Assembly (NCBI RefSeq): GCF_009730915.1 | Contig: NC_052473.1 | Coordinates: forward strand, 18,434,100-18,498,099 | DNA from: Dioscorea cayenensis subsp. rotundata | Taxonomy: Eukaryota; Streptophyta; Magnoliopsida; Dioscoreales; Dioscoreaceae | DNA length: 64,000 nucleotides | Direction: 5' to 3' | Shown: piece after piece, positions 1 to 10,114 of the stretch | Numbering within the stretch: position 1 is the stretch's first letter | Layout of the letters: every line of letters starts with the position of its first letter | The notes under the pieces: model-generated | The model's input: only the letters and a program-made list of their open reading frames with translations | Databases searched by the model: none | Told to the model about the DNA's origin: nothing | Program-made: the position numbers and the translations under genes

Positions 1-1703
1 AAAGCACTAACCATTGAGGAAAGAGGTGGACATTATGAAAAGTCGTAGGGACCTAAAGAGGTGTGGAAGGAGGTGATACTATTACTTCATTTTGGAGTGA
101 TCCAAAACAACCAGCTAAATTATATATATATATATATATATGTAATATGTGTCCCTTTATTCACATTTATTATAAGTATGCATGAAGTTGAAATACTTAA
201 ATTAGAATGTAATAGAGAGAAAGAGAGGAAGCATGAGGAGGCTTCCCTGTTAGTTAAATGTTGCATGGCAGTATTCTCTTCTTCGATAAACATATGAACA
301 ACAAGAAAGAGAGAAATCACATCAATGGACCATGCACATGCAAATGACTAAAAACAAAACAAAAAAAAGATGAGTACGTACCCTTCACTCCAAGCACTTC
401 GCACTTAATATATAATATATATATATACTACTTTAAAGATTGGAATCTTATATATATATATATCCATGAATAGTTAATTCTTGTTATCATTGCATGGAAT
501 GAGATTAACTTTAGAAAGGGAAAATGGGGAAAAGGAGGTGATAGCATGCTATATATAAATTATGTTTTCAAATCCCAAGACTTTTTTTTTGTGAAAAACC
601 AAGACATAAAAGTTGATAGTTTCTTTCCTGAATATATATATATATATATATATACATATATATATGTATACAATGGGTATCAGCTTCTTATAATAATATT
701 TTAATTTTCTTAAGTTATATTTTATTATTGTAATCATTATTATTATTTAAATATTAATTGATTTTTAAAAACATAAATGTGAACAGCTTGATTGCAGGAC
801 CTCCAACCATCCGGAGATAAAATTATTTTTGATATAAGATATTCCAGCTTTTGTATTATAATTAATAGTGTTTCCTTATAAAATATGTACCTGAATTTAC
901 AGCATTTGAAATATCTTTACCACATTCATAGAATAATCATTAATTAATTTGATATTCTTGATTTCTCTTTTATATTTTTCAAATCTTTATCTACATGCAT
1001 GTTTGAATACTTTTGCAAGCATGATATTATATAAAATTTTCAAATAGTTCGGTAAATTAATTATGATGACCTTGTGCTATTGGTTTAAAAAGATAATGGC
1101 ATTATTGTAAAGCTAACACAGCATTGGGATCTCCACTTAAATGGCATAGTGATGGCCTAGTGGATATCTGTCACCATTTTCAACTTTAGTTCATAAAAAC
1201 AAAGAAAGTGGGTTGTCAACTAATGACTAGTATGTGTGTGTTTGTGCTAGCCTAGCAACACTTGGAAAACTTAAAAGTATTAATAGTGTTATCTCTTTCT
1301 AAGAAGTGTCTTGAAGAAAGGAAGCACAAAAGTAGTGAGTAAGGATCCCAAGATTTCTTGTTTAACTCTTGTTTCTTCCTTTCTTAATCAACAAAGAAAT
1401 TAGAGTCATAGTTTTGTTATTAATTCTTCAATATTATTATGTCAACCTTACCTCCTAATCAACCATAAAATTAAGAGTAATTAATCTATATTCTCTCTCA
1501 CATATTCCAAGGAATTTACAATTTTCATATTGAATAGCTAAGCATTGGATGCTTAACCATCACTTCGCAGTACTTATAATAAAACCAAATCAATTGTTTT
1601 TTGTTTAGAATAATATGAAAGACATACATATATGCCAGTTAGTAATGTGAAAGAAATTAAAGAACATGGTTTTAGTCTTGGTACAACAAATTATCAATGA
1701 AAT

Positions 1704-1736
<33 letters not shown>

Positions 1737-4700
1737 AAGAGTGGGTATATAAAATGGACCTACAAATCCAACAAAATGCATGCAGCTTCCAGGATGAGCA
1801 GTCTGGTGTCTTTAGACATAATGTACAAAGAAAGGTACAAAGAATTGGAAGTATGAGGGGTATTTTAGCTTCTCATGCATGCATGCATGTTAAATATGTT
1901 CTTAATTAATATAATATATATAACAACTGAATCACAGAGAAATAGAGAAATATGTGTGAGTATATATATATATATATATATATAAAGATGGTCCAAAAGA
2001 GTACAAAATTAGTTATATTATTAAGGGGGTAAGCAAAAGTATGTTGTCCTATGACCAGCTTCTATTTATGCCTATTGAAAATAACAAGTCAGTGGAAGCG
2101 CCTTCAATTTGCATGGAGTTGTCCCTTTGCATGCATTGGATGCATTATAAGTACTATTTGTCTCTATCTCTATCTCTATCTATATTTCTTGGATCTATAA
2201 TGAATCAACTGTATTTTCAGCAATCTTGGATCTATCTTTCTGCCTAAACAGTACTGGAATTGCATTCATTCCCATGCATAATAAAAAGAGGGAATATTAG
2301 AAGCACTATATAACTAAGCCAAACAGTTGAAGGGACATGCATCCATTACTATGATCATATATATGTATGTATATATGGTATGCTATGCATTATTAGAACA
2401 ATGAAACTCCCCCTCTAAACATTGTTGTCAATGTATTATAGTAATATCTTTCAAATATGATATATATATATATATATTTTTTTTTGCTTGTATAGAGACC
2501 AATTTTATAATATTCAAAAATAACTAAGCCTAAGACTCGGTCACTATTGTCCAATGAAGTCTTGAATTTTTTAGCTCTAGTATTAAAGATCACCCGGAGA
2601 CAACAACTAATACTGGACTAAGCTAAGGGCTCCTGCATTATAATCTACTGGCATGCCACATTCTAACATTAGTTGTTTCCAGGCGTCACCTATTAATGGC
2701 CTAACAGTTATTATCCACTTTTATAATTTTCATTATGTACTCAACCGACTAATATATCTTTTACGATTTTAGTTATAAACCCACTTTCTAGCTCCTATTT
2801 AACAAAATTTTATTCACTTTTTATCAAACAATAGAGAGAGGCCAGACAATGAAATAATGTAGAAATGGAAATAATACATTTTGTTATAACGTGTATGAAA
2901 ATAATATGAAGATTAAAGTAACAAATAAAATAAGGTCTACACATTTTACATGCCATCTTATGAAATTTATATAAAATTCTGAATAATTTCGATACTTAAT
3001 TTAGAGTATCATTTGATTTAGAAATATCTATATAAATATCCTTCACATTTGTTTTTTCTTTTTCTCCTGAAATCATATTCTCCTATTGTTGACTATCCTA
3101 TTAATTTATAATAGTTTTTCAACAATGAAAATTCTAGATAATTAATTTTATCTTTTATTTTTAAAATATTAATTACTTTAAACTCATTTTAGCTACAAAA
3201 CAAAACAAAATTAAGAAGTACGAAAAGCATTATAAAAAAACGTCTTACTTTCACCAAAATAAAATATGATCGTGACACAATATAAGGTGAAAGGAGGGCA
3301 CTACGGGCTTTTGATGATAATTTCCACTAATAGCATTCATGTGATTGATATATTCCATCGATATTTATAAGAATTGTGACTTCCTCATACACTTAAACAA
3401 TATTTTGACTCACGGATCGTTTTAATATATTTTACATAAAAGAAAACATATTATTGTACTTTTATCCTTGTGAAAATAGGTAAATAATTAGGATATATGC
3501 TAAGATGCATCAAAGTAGCAACATGTGTAAAGATTGATGAACATGTTATAAGTATCCATGATAACGTATATGATTTTAATTTATTTTATAGTTACACCAT
3601 TAATAATATCCATAACAATTCATAGAATCATCAAAAGGAATTACTAATTGTAATTTAAATGACACAAAGATATCAACTTTCATACAAGAAGATATTAAAC
3701 AAAATGTGGTTTTACTCAACCAATTAACTTAAAAATAATTTTCCATATTTTACATGCTAATGAATAGTGATTAAAATGCAAAATGAAATCTAGCAAACAA
3801 AAAAAAATTTAGGCTTCGTTTAAAGCGGCCCAAAAGTTGGGCCCAAACTCTCTCAAAGCCCATAAATTCCCATAAAAATGGGCTTAACCTTCAAAGGCCG
3901 ATTAAATCAAGCCCAAATTCTGTATTAGAAGATCCAGTTTGTTCCACTTGAATAAAAATCCAATCCATTTAAGCTCTGAAACTAATGTCATTACAGTATG
4001 TTTTTATTATATATATAAAAAAACCACCATAGTTAAACATCTAATCTTATTGATGAAATTACTAAAATAACCTCCAAATCACTAAATCAAACCATAAAAT
4101 CAAGATAAATTGGCAGAGAAAATCAAATCGGTCAGTTCACCACTAACAATATTATACTAAGATACAATTGGTCTCTAGTCTATTGATACCCACTAAAGAT
4201 TAGAGAACATATATTTATCATGTCATTGAAATGCACTTAACACATTTCATTAAAAAAATTAGACTAAGATAAGTTCACCAAGATTACAATTTAATAGGTT
4301 TAAACGAATTTTTTATTTAGAAAAGGTCAACACCCAATTAACAAATTGACCTTGAAAAAAATAAACCCGATTTTTTAAAATAAATAGATAAATCAAAGTC
4401 ACAGGCCAACATAATCACTTCGCAAGATCTCCGGCACCTTTTTATTTATTTATTTATTCAAAAGAAAAAAAAAGTCTTCTGTTTGTACACGTGTCGCTCT
4501 TCTATTCGTTATTAGCATTGGTGTTCACATGACTGTGCTCATTATACATTTTAATAAAGCAATGTTCTTTGGTCAACTTTTCAACGCATATCATCCGTTG
4601 GATTTCACTTCTTTTTTAATCGGACGGTTCGATTTGATTACCGGTTTGTGTCGGTTAGTCAACCATTCCAACACGAAAGCCAAGACCTTTCTCTTGCTTT

Positions 4701-5602
4701 CTAGCCGGTTACTTTCCTTTTCCTTTATTTTTTTTTCTTTTTTTTTTGTTTCTTTTGAGGTTTATGAATTATTTTTTAAAATTATTAAATTATGTACATA
4801 ATTATTCTAAGATTAATATTTATTGTCTGAATGACTTTAATTTTCAATATTTAATAAATTAATTGATATAATTCTGACCCGGTGTCTTATTAAATGTATT
4901 TGATTCTTGGTAGTGTCCATTATGAATTTTTTAAAATATCATATAATATTAATGATTCACACACATGAGGACGGCACTTTGAAAGAGATCTTAAGTCATC
5001 TTTTTTATTTGAACCCATAAAATATACTTAATAATGCTCCTCTGCATGTCTTTTTTTTTTTAAATTGAATTATTGGCGTTTTATTTGACTTATTATCAAC
5101 CATTAAAAAAATATATATTTGGACATCAATAATAATCATGTAAATCGAGAGAATTTTTTAATGTATATTTCATGATATCAAGGTGTTCTTTGTAAATTAA
5201 AAGTTCATGAGGACTGAACTGAAAGAAAATACAACAAATAAGCTATCGCAAGTGTTTTTCTCGTGACCCATCCGTCAACACCCCACTCAACAACTCATTT
5301 ATGAAGACGATCACAACCCCCACGTTCTTAAAAATTTAAAAAATATATATTTTTAAAAATAAAAAAATAAAAAAATAAAAAGCAACCAGCTGTGTACTGA
5401 AAACGGATCCTCTGCATCAAGTTTAATTTCAGAAAAAACTAAGATCGAAACCTATTCATAGTGATGTTATTGAGTTTGCGGATATACGGATATACTTCAC
5501 ATCAATACACGTTCTAAAAATTAACTTAAAATGAAGGTGATTGTGTTTTATATAAAATAAAAATAAAATAAAAATCCCTCAAAATAAATCAACTTTCAGA
5601 GG

Positions 5603-5635
<33 letters not shown>

Positions 5636-5642
5636 GTAGTAG
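1..5642. other. AT-rich intergenic region, no gene seen
   Basis: No open frame here shows codon conservation, a recognisable domain or a splice-joinable exon set. The region is dominated by AT microsatellites, for example (AT)n at about 121-141, 632-654, 1961-1984 and 2460-2477, and an (ATA)n tract at about 5601-5634. A CT-rich CTCTAT run lies near 2160-2182. Short ORFs up to about 90 codons, such as the one at 4529-4801, are low-complexity Phe/Ser/Leu-rich and look like chance. Confidence 0.6.
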
Positions 5643-5812
5643 TAATGGTCAAATATTGGAAAGCATAATGGTAAAATATTTGGGTGCAAAAAAGAGGCAA
5701 GGGTTCAAATTCCTCTTCAGCAATAATGATAATGTTTCTATACTATTCACGGCCTAGTGTTGGCCTGTTGCTGAAGGAGAAATATTGGTTTCACCCATCC
5801 ATGATTGCAGGA
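5643..5812 (+). mobile_element. SINE-like tRNA-derived repeat
   Basis: An internal RNA polymerase III promoter is visible: a box A-like AGCATAATGG at 5662-5671 and a near-canonical box B GGTTCAAATTC at 5702-5712, about 30 bases apart as in tRNA genes. No cloverleaf with an acceptor stem can be folded, and the unit runs on for about 100 bases of unrelated sequence, so this is a tRNA-derived SINE and not a tRNA gene. It sits after an (ATA)n tract. The ends are approximate because I could not find a clean target-site duplication. Confidence 0.5.
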
Positions 5813-6015
5813 AAAAGAGATTTTTTTTAGAAAGTTTATAAGCTACGGTAATTGGTACATCTCTGTATATATCTGTTACTTTGGCAATACATTAAATGGG
5901 TGTGCACTTGTCGCTTTATTAGTAAAAAATATAAAAATAAAAATAATAATAATAATAGTGATATATAATGGAAATAAGTTTGTCAAAACTGAATAAATAT
6001 TAAACGGTAGAAACT

Positions 6016-6294
6016 GGTCAACCCTAACCAGAAACATTAAAACTTTATAAAAAGAACCCTTTAATTATTTAAAATTCAACCCAAAAGATCTCAAGTGATA
6101 CACCCACATGAAAAACCCCATTCAACGAACCCAACCCGGTTTGACTTTAATGTACAAATCCAACGGTCAAGATCAGATCAAAACACATCAAACGTCTCGG
6201 GATGCAGACAAGTATTAATCCGTTACAAATCTCGAGGCAGATGAAAACAAATCGTTAAATCAGAACCGTTCGATCAAAAGTCATTCGTTTGACT
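6016..6294 (+). promoter_or_regulatory. W-box cluster upstream of the WRKY gene
   Basis: Four TTGAC(C/T) W-box cores lie within 280 bases: 6016-6021 and 6165-6170 on the minus strand, and 6141-6146 and 6289-6294 on the plus strand. WRKY proteins bind this core, and many WRKY genes are auto- or cross-regulated through such clusters. The motif is short, so single hits are expected by chance; the density just upstream of the TATA box is what makes this notable. Confidence 0.5.
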
Positions 6295-6309
6295 CGCATT
6301 CTAGTTCGC

Positions 6310-6317
6310 TATATAAA
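6310..6317 (+). promoter_or_regulatory. TATA box of the WRKY gene
   Basis: TATATAAA lies 120 bases upstream of the WRKY start codon, followed by a CT-rich leader that contains a (GA)n tract at about 6373-6387. Transcription would be expected to start near 6340-6350, giving a leader of about 90-100 bases. Confidence 0.6.
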
Positions 6318-6436
6318 CCCTTCTTCGTCTTCATTCCACTTCCCCAATATCTCCGACTTTTCCTCTTCGATAGAGAGAGAGAGAGAGCACTCTAATGGTG
6401 GTTTGAATTTCTAGGGTTTCACGTTGCTAGGATTCC

Positions 6437-7559
6437 ATGGCTATTGATCTGATGGGCTACACCAAGATGAACGACCAGATCGCCATCCAGGAGGCGGCGG
6501 CGGCGGGTCTCCGTGGCCTGGAACATCTCGTCTCCCAGCTCTCCAACCAGTCATCGGCGATGGATTGCCGGGAGATCACCGATCAGACCGTATCCAAGTT
6601 CAAGAAGGTGATCTCCATTCTGAATCGCACCGGCCACGCTCGATTCCGCCGAGGCGCCGTCACATCACCGGCGCCGTCAACAGTAACTCCCCAACCTCGT
6701 CTGCTTCCTCCTCCACCGCCTCCACCTCAGACGCTAACACTAGATTTCACTAAACCCAACACCGGATCTATCCCGATCATCGTCTCCGGCGCCGGCCCAG
6801 AGATGGCGTCAAGCCATTACGGGAAAGATAACTTCAGTATCTGCACCTCGATCTCATCAGCGAACTCCTCATTCCTCTCATCGATCACCAACGACGGTAG
6901 CGTATCCAACGGCAAGACATCCTCCTCTCTCCTCTTCACCCCGATCGCCGCCGTCTCCGCCGGCGGTCGACCTCCTCTCTCCTCCAACTACAAGAAGAGA
7001 TGCAGCTCTCACAGCCACTCCGACGATCTCACCGCCAAACTCTCCGGCGGCCGCTGCCACTGCTCTAAACGAAGGTACTCTCTCAAACCCCCGGCGCACG
7101 TTATCCAGATCCCCCTATCGTACGCCACTCTTAATTTTTTTTCTCGTAATTTATCAGGAAATCGAGGGTAAAAAAGACAATTCGCGTCCCAGCAATCAGT
7201 TCAAAGATGGCCGACATCCCGCCGGACGAGTACTCTTGGCGCAAGTACGGCCAAAAACCCATCAAGGGTTCCCCTTACCCACGGTAAGCTCCTCCGCCCT
7301 TTTCCTTCACTCTTTCTCCACCGTCCGATCTAAATCCAACGTCTGATTCTCATCCTCTTTCCATCTCTTCTCCAGTGGTTACTATAAGTGCAGTAGCTTG
7401 CGAGGTTGCCCTGCCCGCAAGCACGTCGAACGCGCTCCCGATGATCCTTCGATGCTCATCGTCACCTACGAAGGCGAGCACCGCCACACCCCCGCCGCCG
7501 TCTCCTCCGCCGCCGCCGCCTCAGATCCCATCATCTTCGATCCCGCACGTGACATCTGA
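6437..7559 (+). CDS. WRKY transcription factor, group IId
   Basis: Three exons, 6437-7074, 7158-7283 and 7376-7559, join in frame to 315 residues. In order they carry the HARF segment (RTGHARF, residues 64-70), which in group IId proteins lies in the C motif that binds calmodulin; a Ser-rich linker; the basic plant zinc-cluster region ending CHCSKRR; and a WRKY domain with WRKYGQK at 240-246 and a C-x5-C-x23-H-x-H zinc knuckle. The intron inside the domain, after the PYPR arginine, is the position typical of this group. The product should act in the nucleus on W-box promoters; relatives (AtWRKY7/11/15/17) modulate defence and stress responses. The start has a good context (CCATGG). A 3-codon upstream ORF lies at 6395-6406. 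The exons are much more GC-rich than their surroundings. The exact orthologue is not assigned. Confidence 0.95.
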
Positions 7560-7876
7560 TCTTGAATCTCAGCCGTTTATCATCAACTTAGTTTCTTGAA
7601 ATTTTTTTTTCTTTTATTATTATTTTTCTTTTTTTCCACTCTTTTTTGGCTCCTCTCTTCCAAAAGAGGATCGATCTGTAAAATATTTTCGCGGAAAAAA
7701 AAAGTAAATCTAAATTCAGACAAATTATCTTCTTCCGGGCCCACACTAACGGACGTTACATCACCATCAAAGTTTAACGCCGTTTAAAGCTGGCAGGTCA
7801 ACTGCCACCGAACTATTATAATTTTTAGTTGAAATTAATAAATTATGAAAATTCCCATTTTTTAAAAGTTTGAATG
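7560..7876. other. WRKY 3' flank, no gene seen
   Basis: T-rich downstream sequence that probably includes the WRKY 3' UTR. The open frame over 7596-7787 is a poly-Phe/Leu reading of T-rich DNA and is not supported. Confidence 0.5.
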
Positions 7877-8584
7877 GACTCTCGCAAGTCGTAATTATCT
7901 TATCTTATTTATTAAATTTCATTAATTTTTCTTATAACTTATTTTTTTCTCACTCCCTACTATGTTATTTTTTTACTTTCACTAATTATAACCCTATTGT
8001 TAATAATTTTAAATAAATAATTTTAATATTTTTTTCATCATAAGGGGTTGTTGGGATGAATTATTGAAGAACTAGCAAAGTAGTGGAGAGCTTTATTCTT
8101 TCGTCGAGAGCTTCCTCATCTGGGCCTAGTCGGGTGTTCCTCTCGACCGCGTTGTCTCTTTCGTTCGAAAGTATAACAGAATATGAATTTTCTTTCAGAT
8201 TTAATGTAAAAAAATAAAAATAACATCTGCAAGAAAAATAAAAAAACTACGATGACAAAAAAATTTTAGAAAGAGCTTTCTCTATATCGATAATTTTTTT
8301 TCTATAGTAAATACTTCTGTGTTTTAGAAAAGAATTTGGAGGGTTTATACTAGCCTCACCTAATAAATAGATGAGCTAAGATCAATTTCATCCAATCGGC
8401 CTCGTGAATGCAGAGTGATCTAAATCTGCACCAATAATTCATCCCAACAACCCCCTTATGATGAAAAAATATTAAAATTATTTATTTAAATTATTAACAG
8501 CCGGTTATAATTAGTGAAAGTAAAAATAACATAGTAGAAGTGAGAAAAAATAAGTTATAAGAAAAATTAATGAAAATTATAAGG
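7877..8584. mobile_element. Foldback (hairpin) element with long inverted repeats
   Basis: The left arm at about 7918-8066 is closely matched by the reverse complement of about 8433-8577, around 145 bases per arm with small indels. The arms enclose a spacer of about 366 bases with no coding capacity. The innermost 18 bases of the arms read TGTTGGGATGAATTATTG and its complement. A 9-bp direct repeat GTTTGAATG lies outside the arms at 7868-7876 and 8585-8593 and could be a Mutator-type target-site duplication, although the left end extends about 35 bases beyond the paired region. Best read as a non-autonomous DNA transposon (MITE or MULE-like). The inner TG..CA ends also resemble an LTR. Confidence 0.55.
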
Positions 8585-8620
8585 GTTTGAATGTAAAATG
8601 TTTTTAATTTAAAAACTATC

Positions 8621-8798
8621 GGGACCCGTAGTTCTTAAAAAAATAAAATTTAATATTAAAAAAATAACGGGCCCCTCTGTTTTTTTAAAAAATTAAATTT
8701 AAATATTAAAAAATTAGAGTGGGACCGGCTGTTTAAAAAATAATAATAAAAAAATATAAAATGCGCATTTCCGTAAATAATTACGGAAATGCGCATTT
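8621..8798. repeat. Degenerate about 50-bp tandem units plus perfect 18-bp palindrome
   Basis: Three degenerate units begin GGGACC or GGGCCC at 8621, 8669 and 8721, each followed by an A/T tract with a TTTAATATT-like core. They are followed by a perfect inverted repeat with 18-bp arms at 8759-8776 and 8781-8798 and a 4-base loop ATAA. The arms contain TGCGCATTTCCG, unusually GC-rich for this region. No gene overlaps. Origin unknown; a transposon or viral regulatory remnant is possible. Confidence 0.6.
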
Positions 8799-9007
8799 AA
8801 GGAAATAATTAAAAAAAAAATAATATTTTAATAAATTAGCCACAATTTGTCAACTTTTTCCACTTGCGTTTTGGAAAATGAGAAAGCAAAATTTGACTTG
8901 AAGTTTCTGCACATGAAATAATGGCATGAAACATTATAAAATTGTTTGCCAAATTGCTCAAGTTGGAATTTTCCTTTTTGGATTCCATATTGCTTTTATT
9001 ATTATTA

Positions 9008-9043
<36 letters not shown>

Positions 9044-9898
9044 ATGCTAGTGGGTGGAGGTTGACAAGAAAATATATTATCTTATTTATTTTGGTGGAGA
9101 GGACTCCAACTGCGCATCAATCAAAGTGTCTCCATATCTTTTATCTTCATTATTATTATTCTCTTCCTTCTCCTCTTCCTTCTTCTTCTTTATTATTATT
9201 TTCTTAATTTATCTTTGCCTTTTTATAATTAATTGTTTTTTTTCATAACGTATTTTTTTAATTAAAAAATAATTGGTAATGTGAATTGTAATTCTCTAGC
9301 AACTCGTTTGATTGAGAGATAGCAATTATCCCCTGAAATTTTTTACTATTTTTAGGGAAAATATTTTTTTATTAATTTTAAGAAAAATAAATAACTCTTT
9401 ATTTAATCAAAATAAAAAATATTTGCAGAAAAAAAAAGATGCATCCAAAGAACCGAACAGGCTTATTTTGTTTACAACGTGTAATTATTGTTTTTGTAAT
9501 CTTTTCTACCTTCTTTTTAGAAATATATTAATGGTCACGTTAGAGATCACTAAAGATTATAATTTTTTATTTTTTATAAAATTAATTTTTTAGTATTGTT
9601 TCTAAGTTGTTATTTAAATTTGTATTTTTTTAAATAAATATCAATAAATTATAGTTTTATTGAAAGAAAAAAGAACAACATGACAAATATTGAAAAAAAA
9701 ATAACAGTACAAAATAACGAAGACCGACTAAAACCTCATTATAGATAAATTTGTATTTATTTTTTTTTAAAAGCTATATATTTAATAGGTTTAAATTTTG
9801 TGGAGAATTTGTAAAAAAAAATGATAAATGATAAATGAAAATGCCAAGCATAAAGAAAAGATGTAATAATAATAATAATAATAATAATAAGAACAAGA
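8799..9898. other. AT-rich spacer, microsatellites only
   Basis: Contains a (TTA)n tract at about 9011-9042, a CTT/ATT-rich stretch at about 9150-9225 and an (AAT)n tract at about 9865-9890. Short frames here translate to Tyr, Phe and Leu runs from the microsatellites. No gene seen. Confidence 0.55.
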
Positions 9899-9907
9899 AA
9901 AAAGGCA

Positions 9908-10105
9908 TGTCAATAATCATTTGGTCTATTGGTATCGGATCTTTTGTGTAAGGTGTTCACCTCGAGTGTCGAGCGTGGTTTCTCGAGTTCAATTTCTATC
10001 TCGCGAAAAATGAGAGCATAATTCGATGGTAAGCGTGGCTCCCCCACTTGTTTGTTTCTAGGTTTCAGTGCTTGTTATTTTTTAAAATAAATAAATAAAT
10101 AAAAT
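9908..10105 (+). mobile_element. SINE, TGGTCTATTGG family, with target-site duplication
   Basis: A box A-like TGGTCTATTGGTAT near 9922 and a box B-like CGAGTTCAATTTC near 9988 mark a Pol III-type internal promoter. The unit ends in an A-rich (AAAT)n tail and is flanked by a 9-bp duplication AAAAAGGCA at 9899-9907 and 10106-10114. The same box A and box B wording occurs in the minus-strand element at 61905-62133, so both look like members of one SINE family. Confidence 0.6.
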
Positions 10106-10114
10106 AAAAAGGCA

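Noticed and set aside
4529-4801. 90-codon plus-strand ORF
   Set aside because: Phe/Ser/Leu-rich translation of T-rich DNA, no domain, no exon partner; chance frame.
5655-5730. Functional tRNA gene
   Set aside because: Box A and box B are present but no acceptor stem or complete cloverleaf can be formed, and the repeat continues well past tRNA length.
7375-7599. 74-codon Pro-rich ORF
   Set aside because: Alternate-frame shadow of WRKY exon 3; the real frame carries the zinc-knuckle residues.
8049-8449. Solo Copia-type LTR (TGTTGGGA..TCCCAACA)
   Set aside because: The ends fit, but flanking sequence is an inverted repeat over 130 bases and not a 5-bp direct duplication, so a foldback element explains it better. 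Kept as an alternative.
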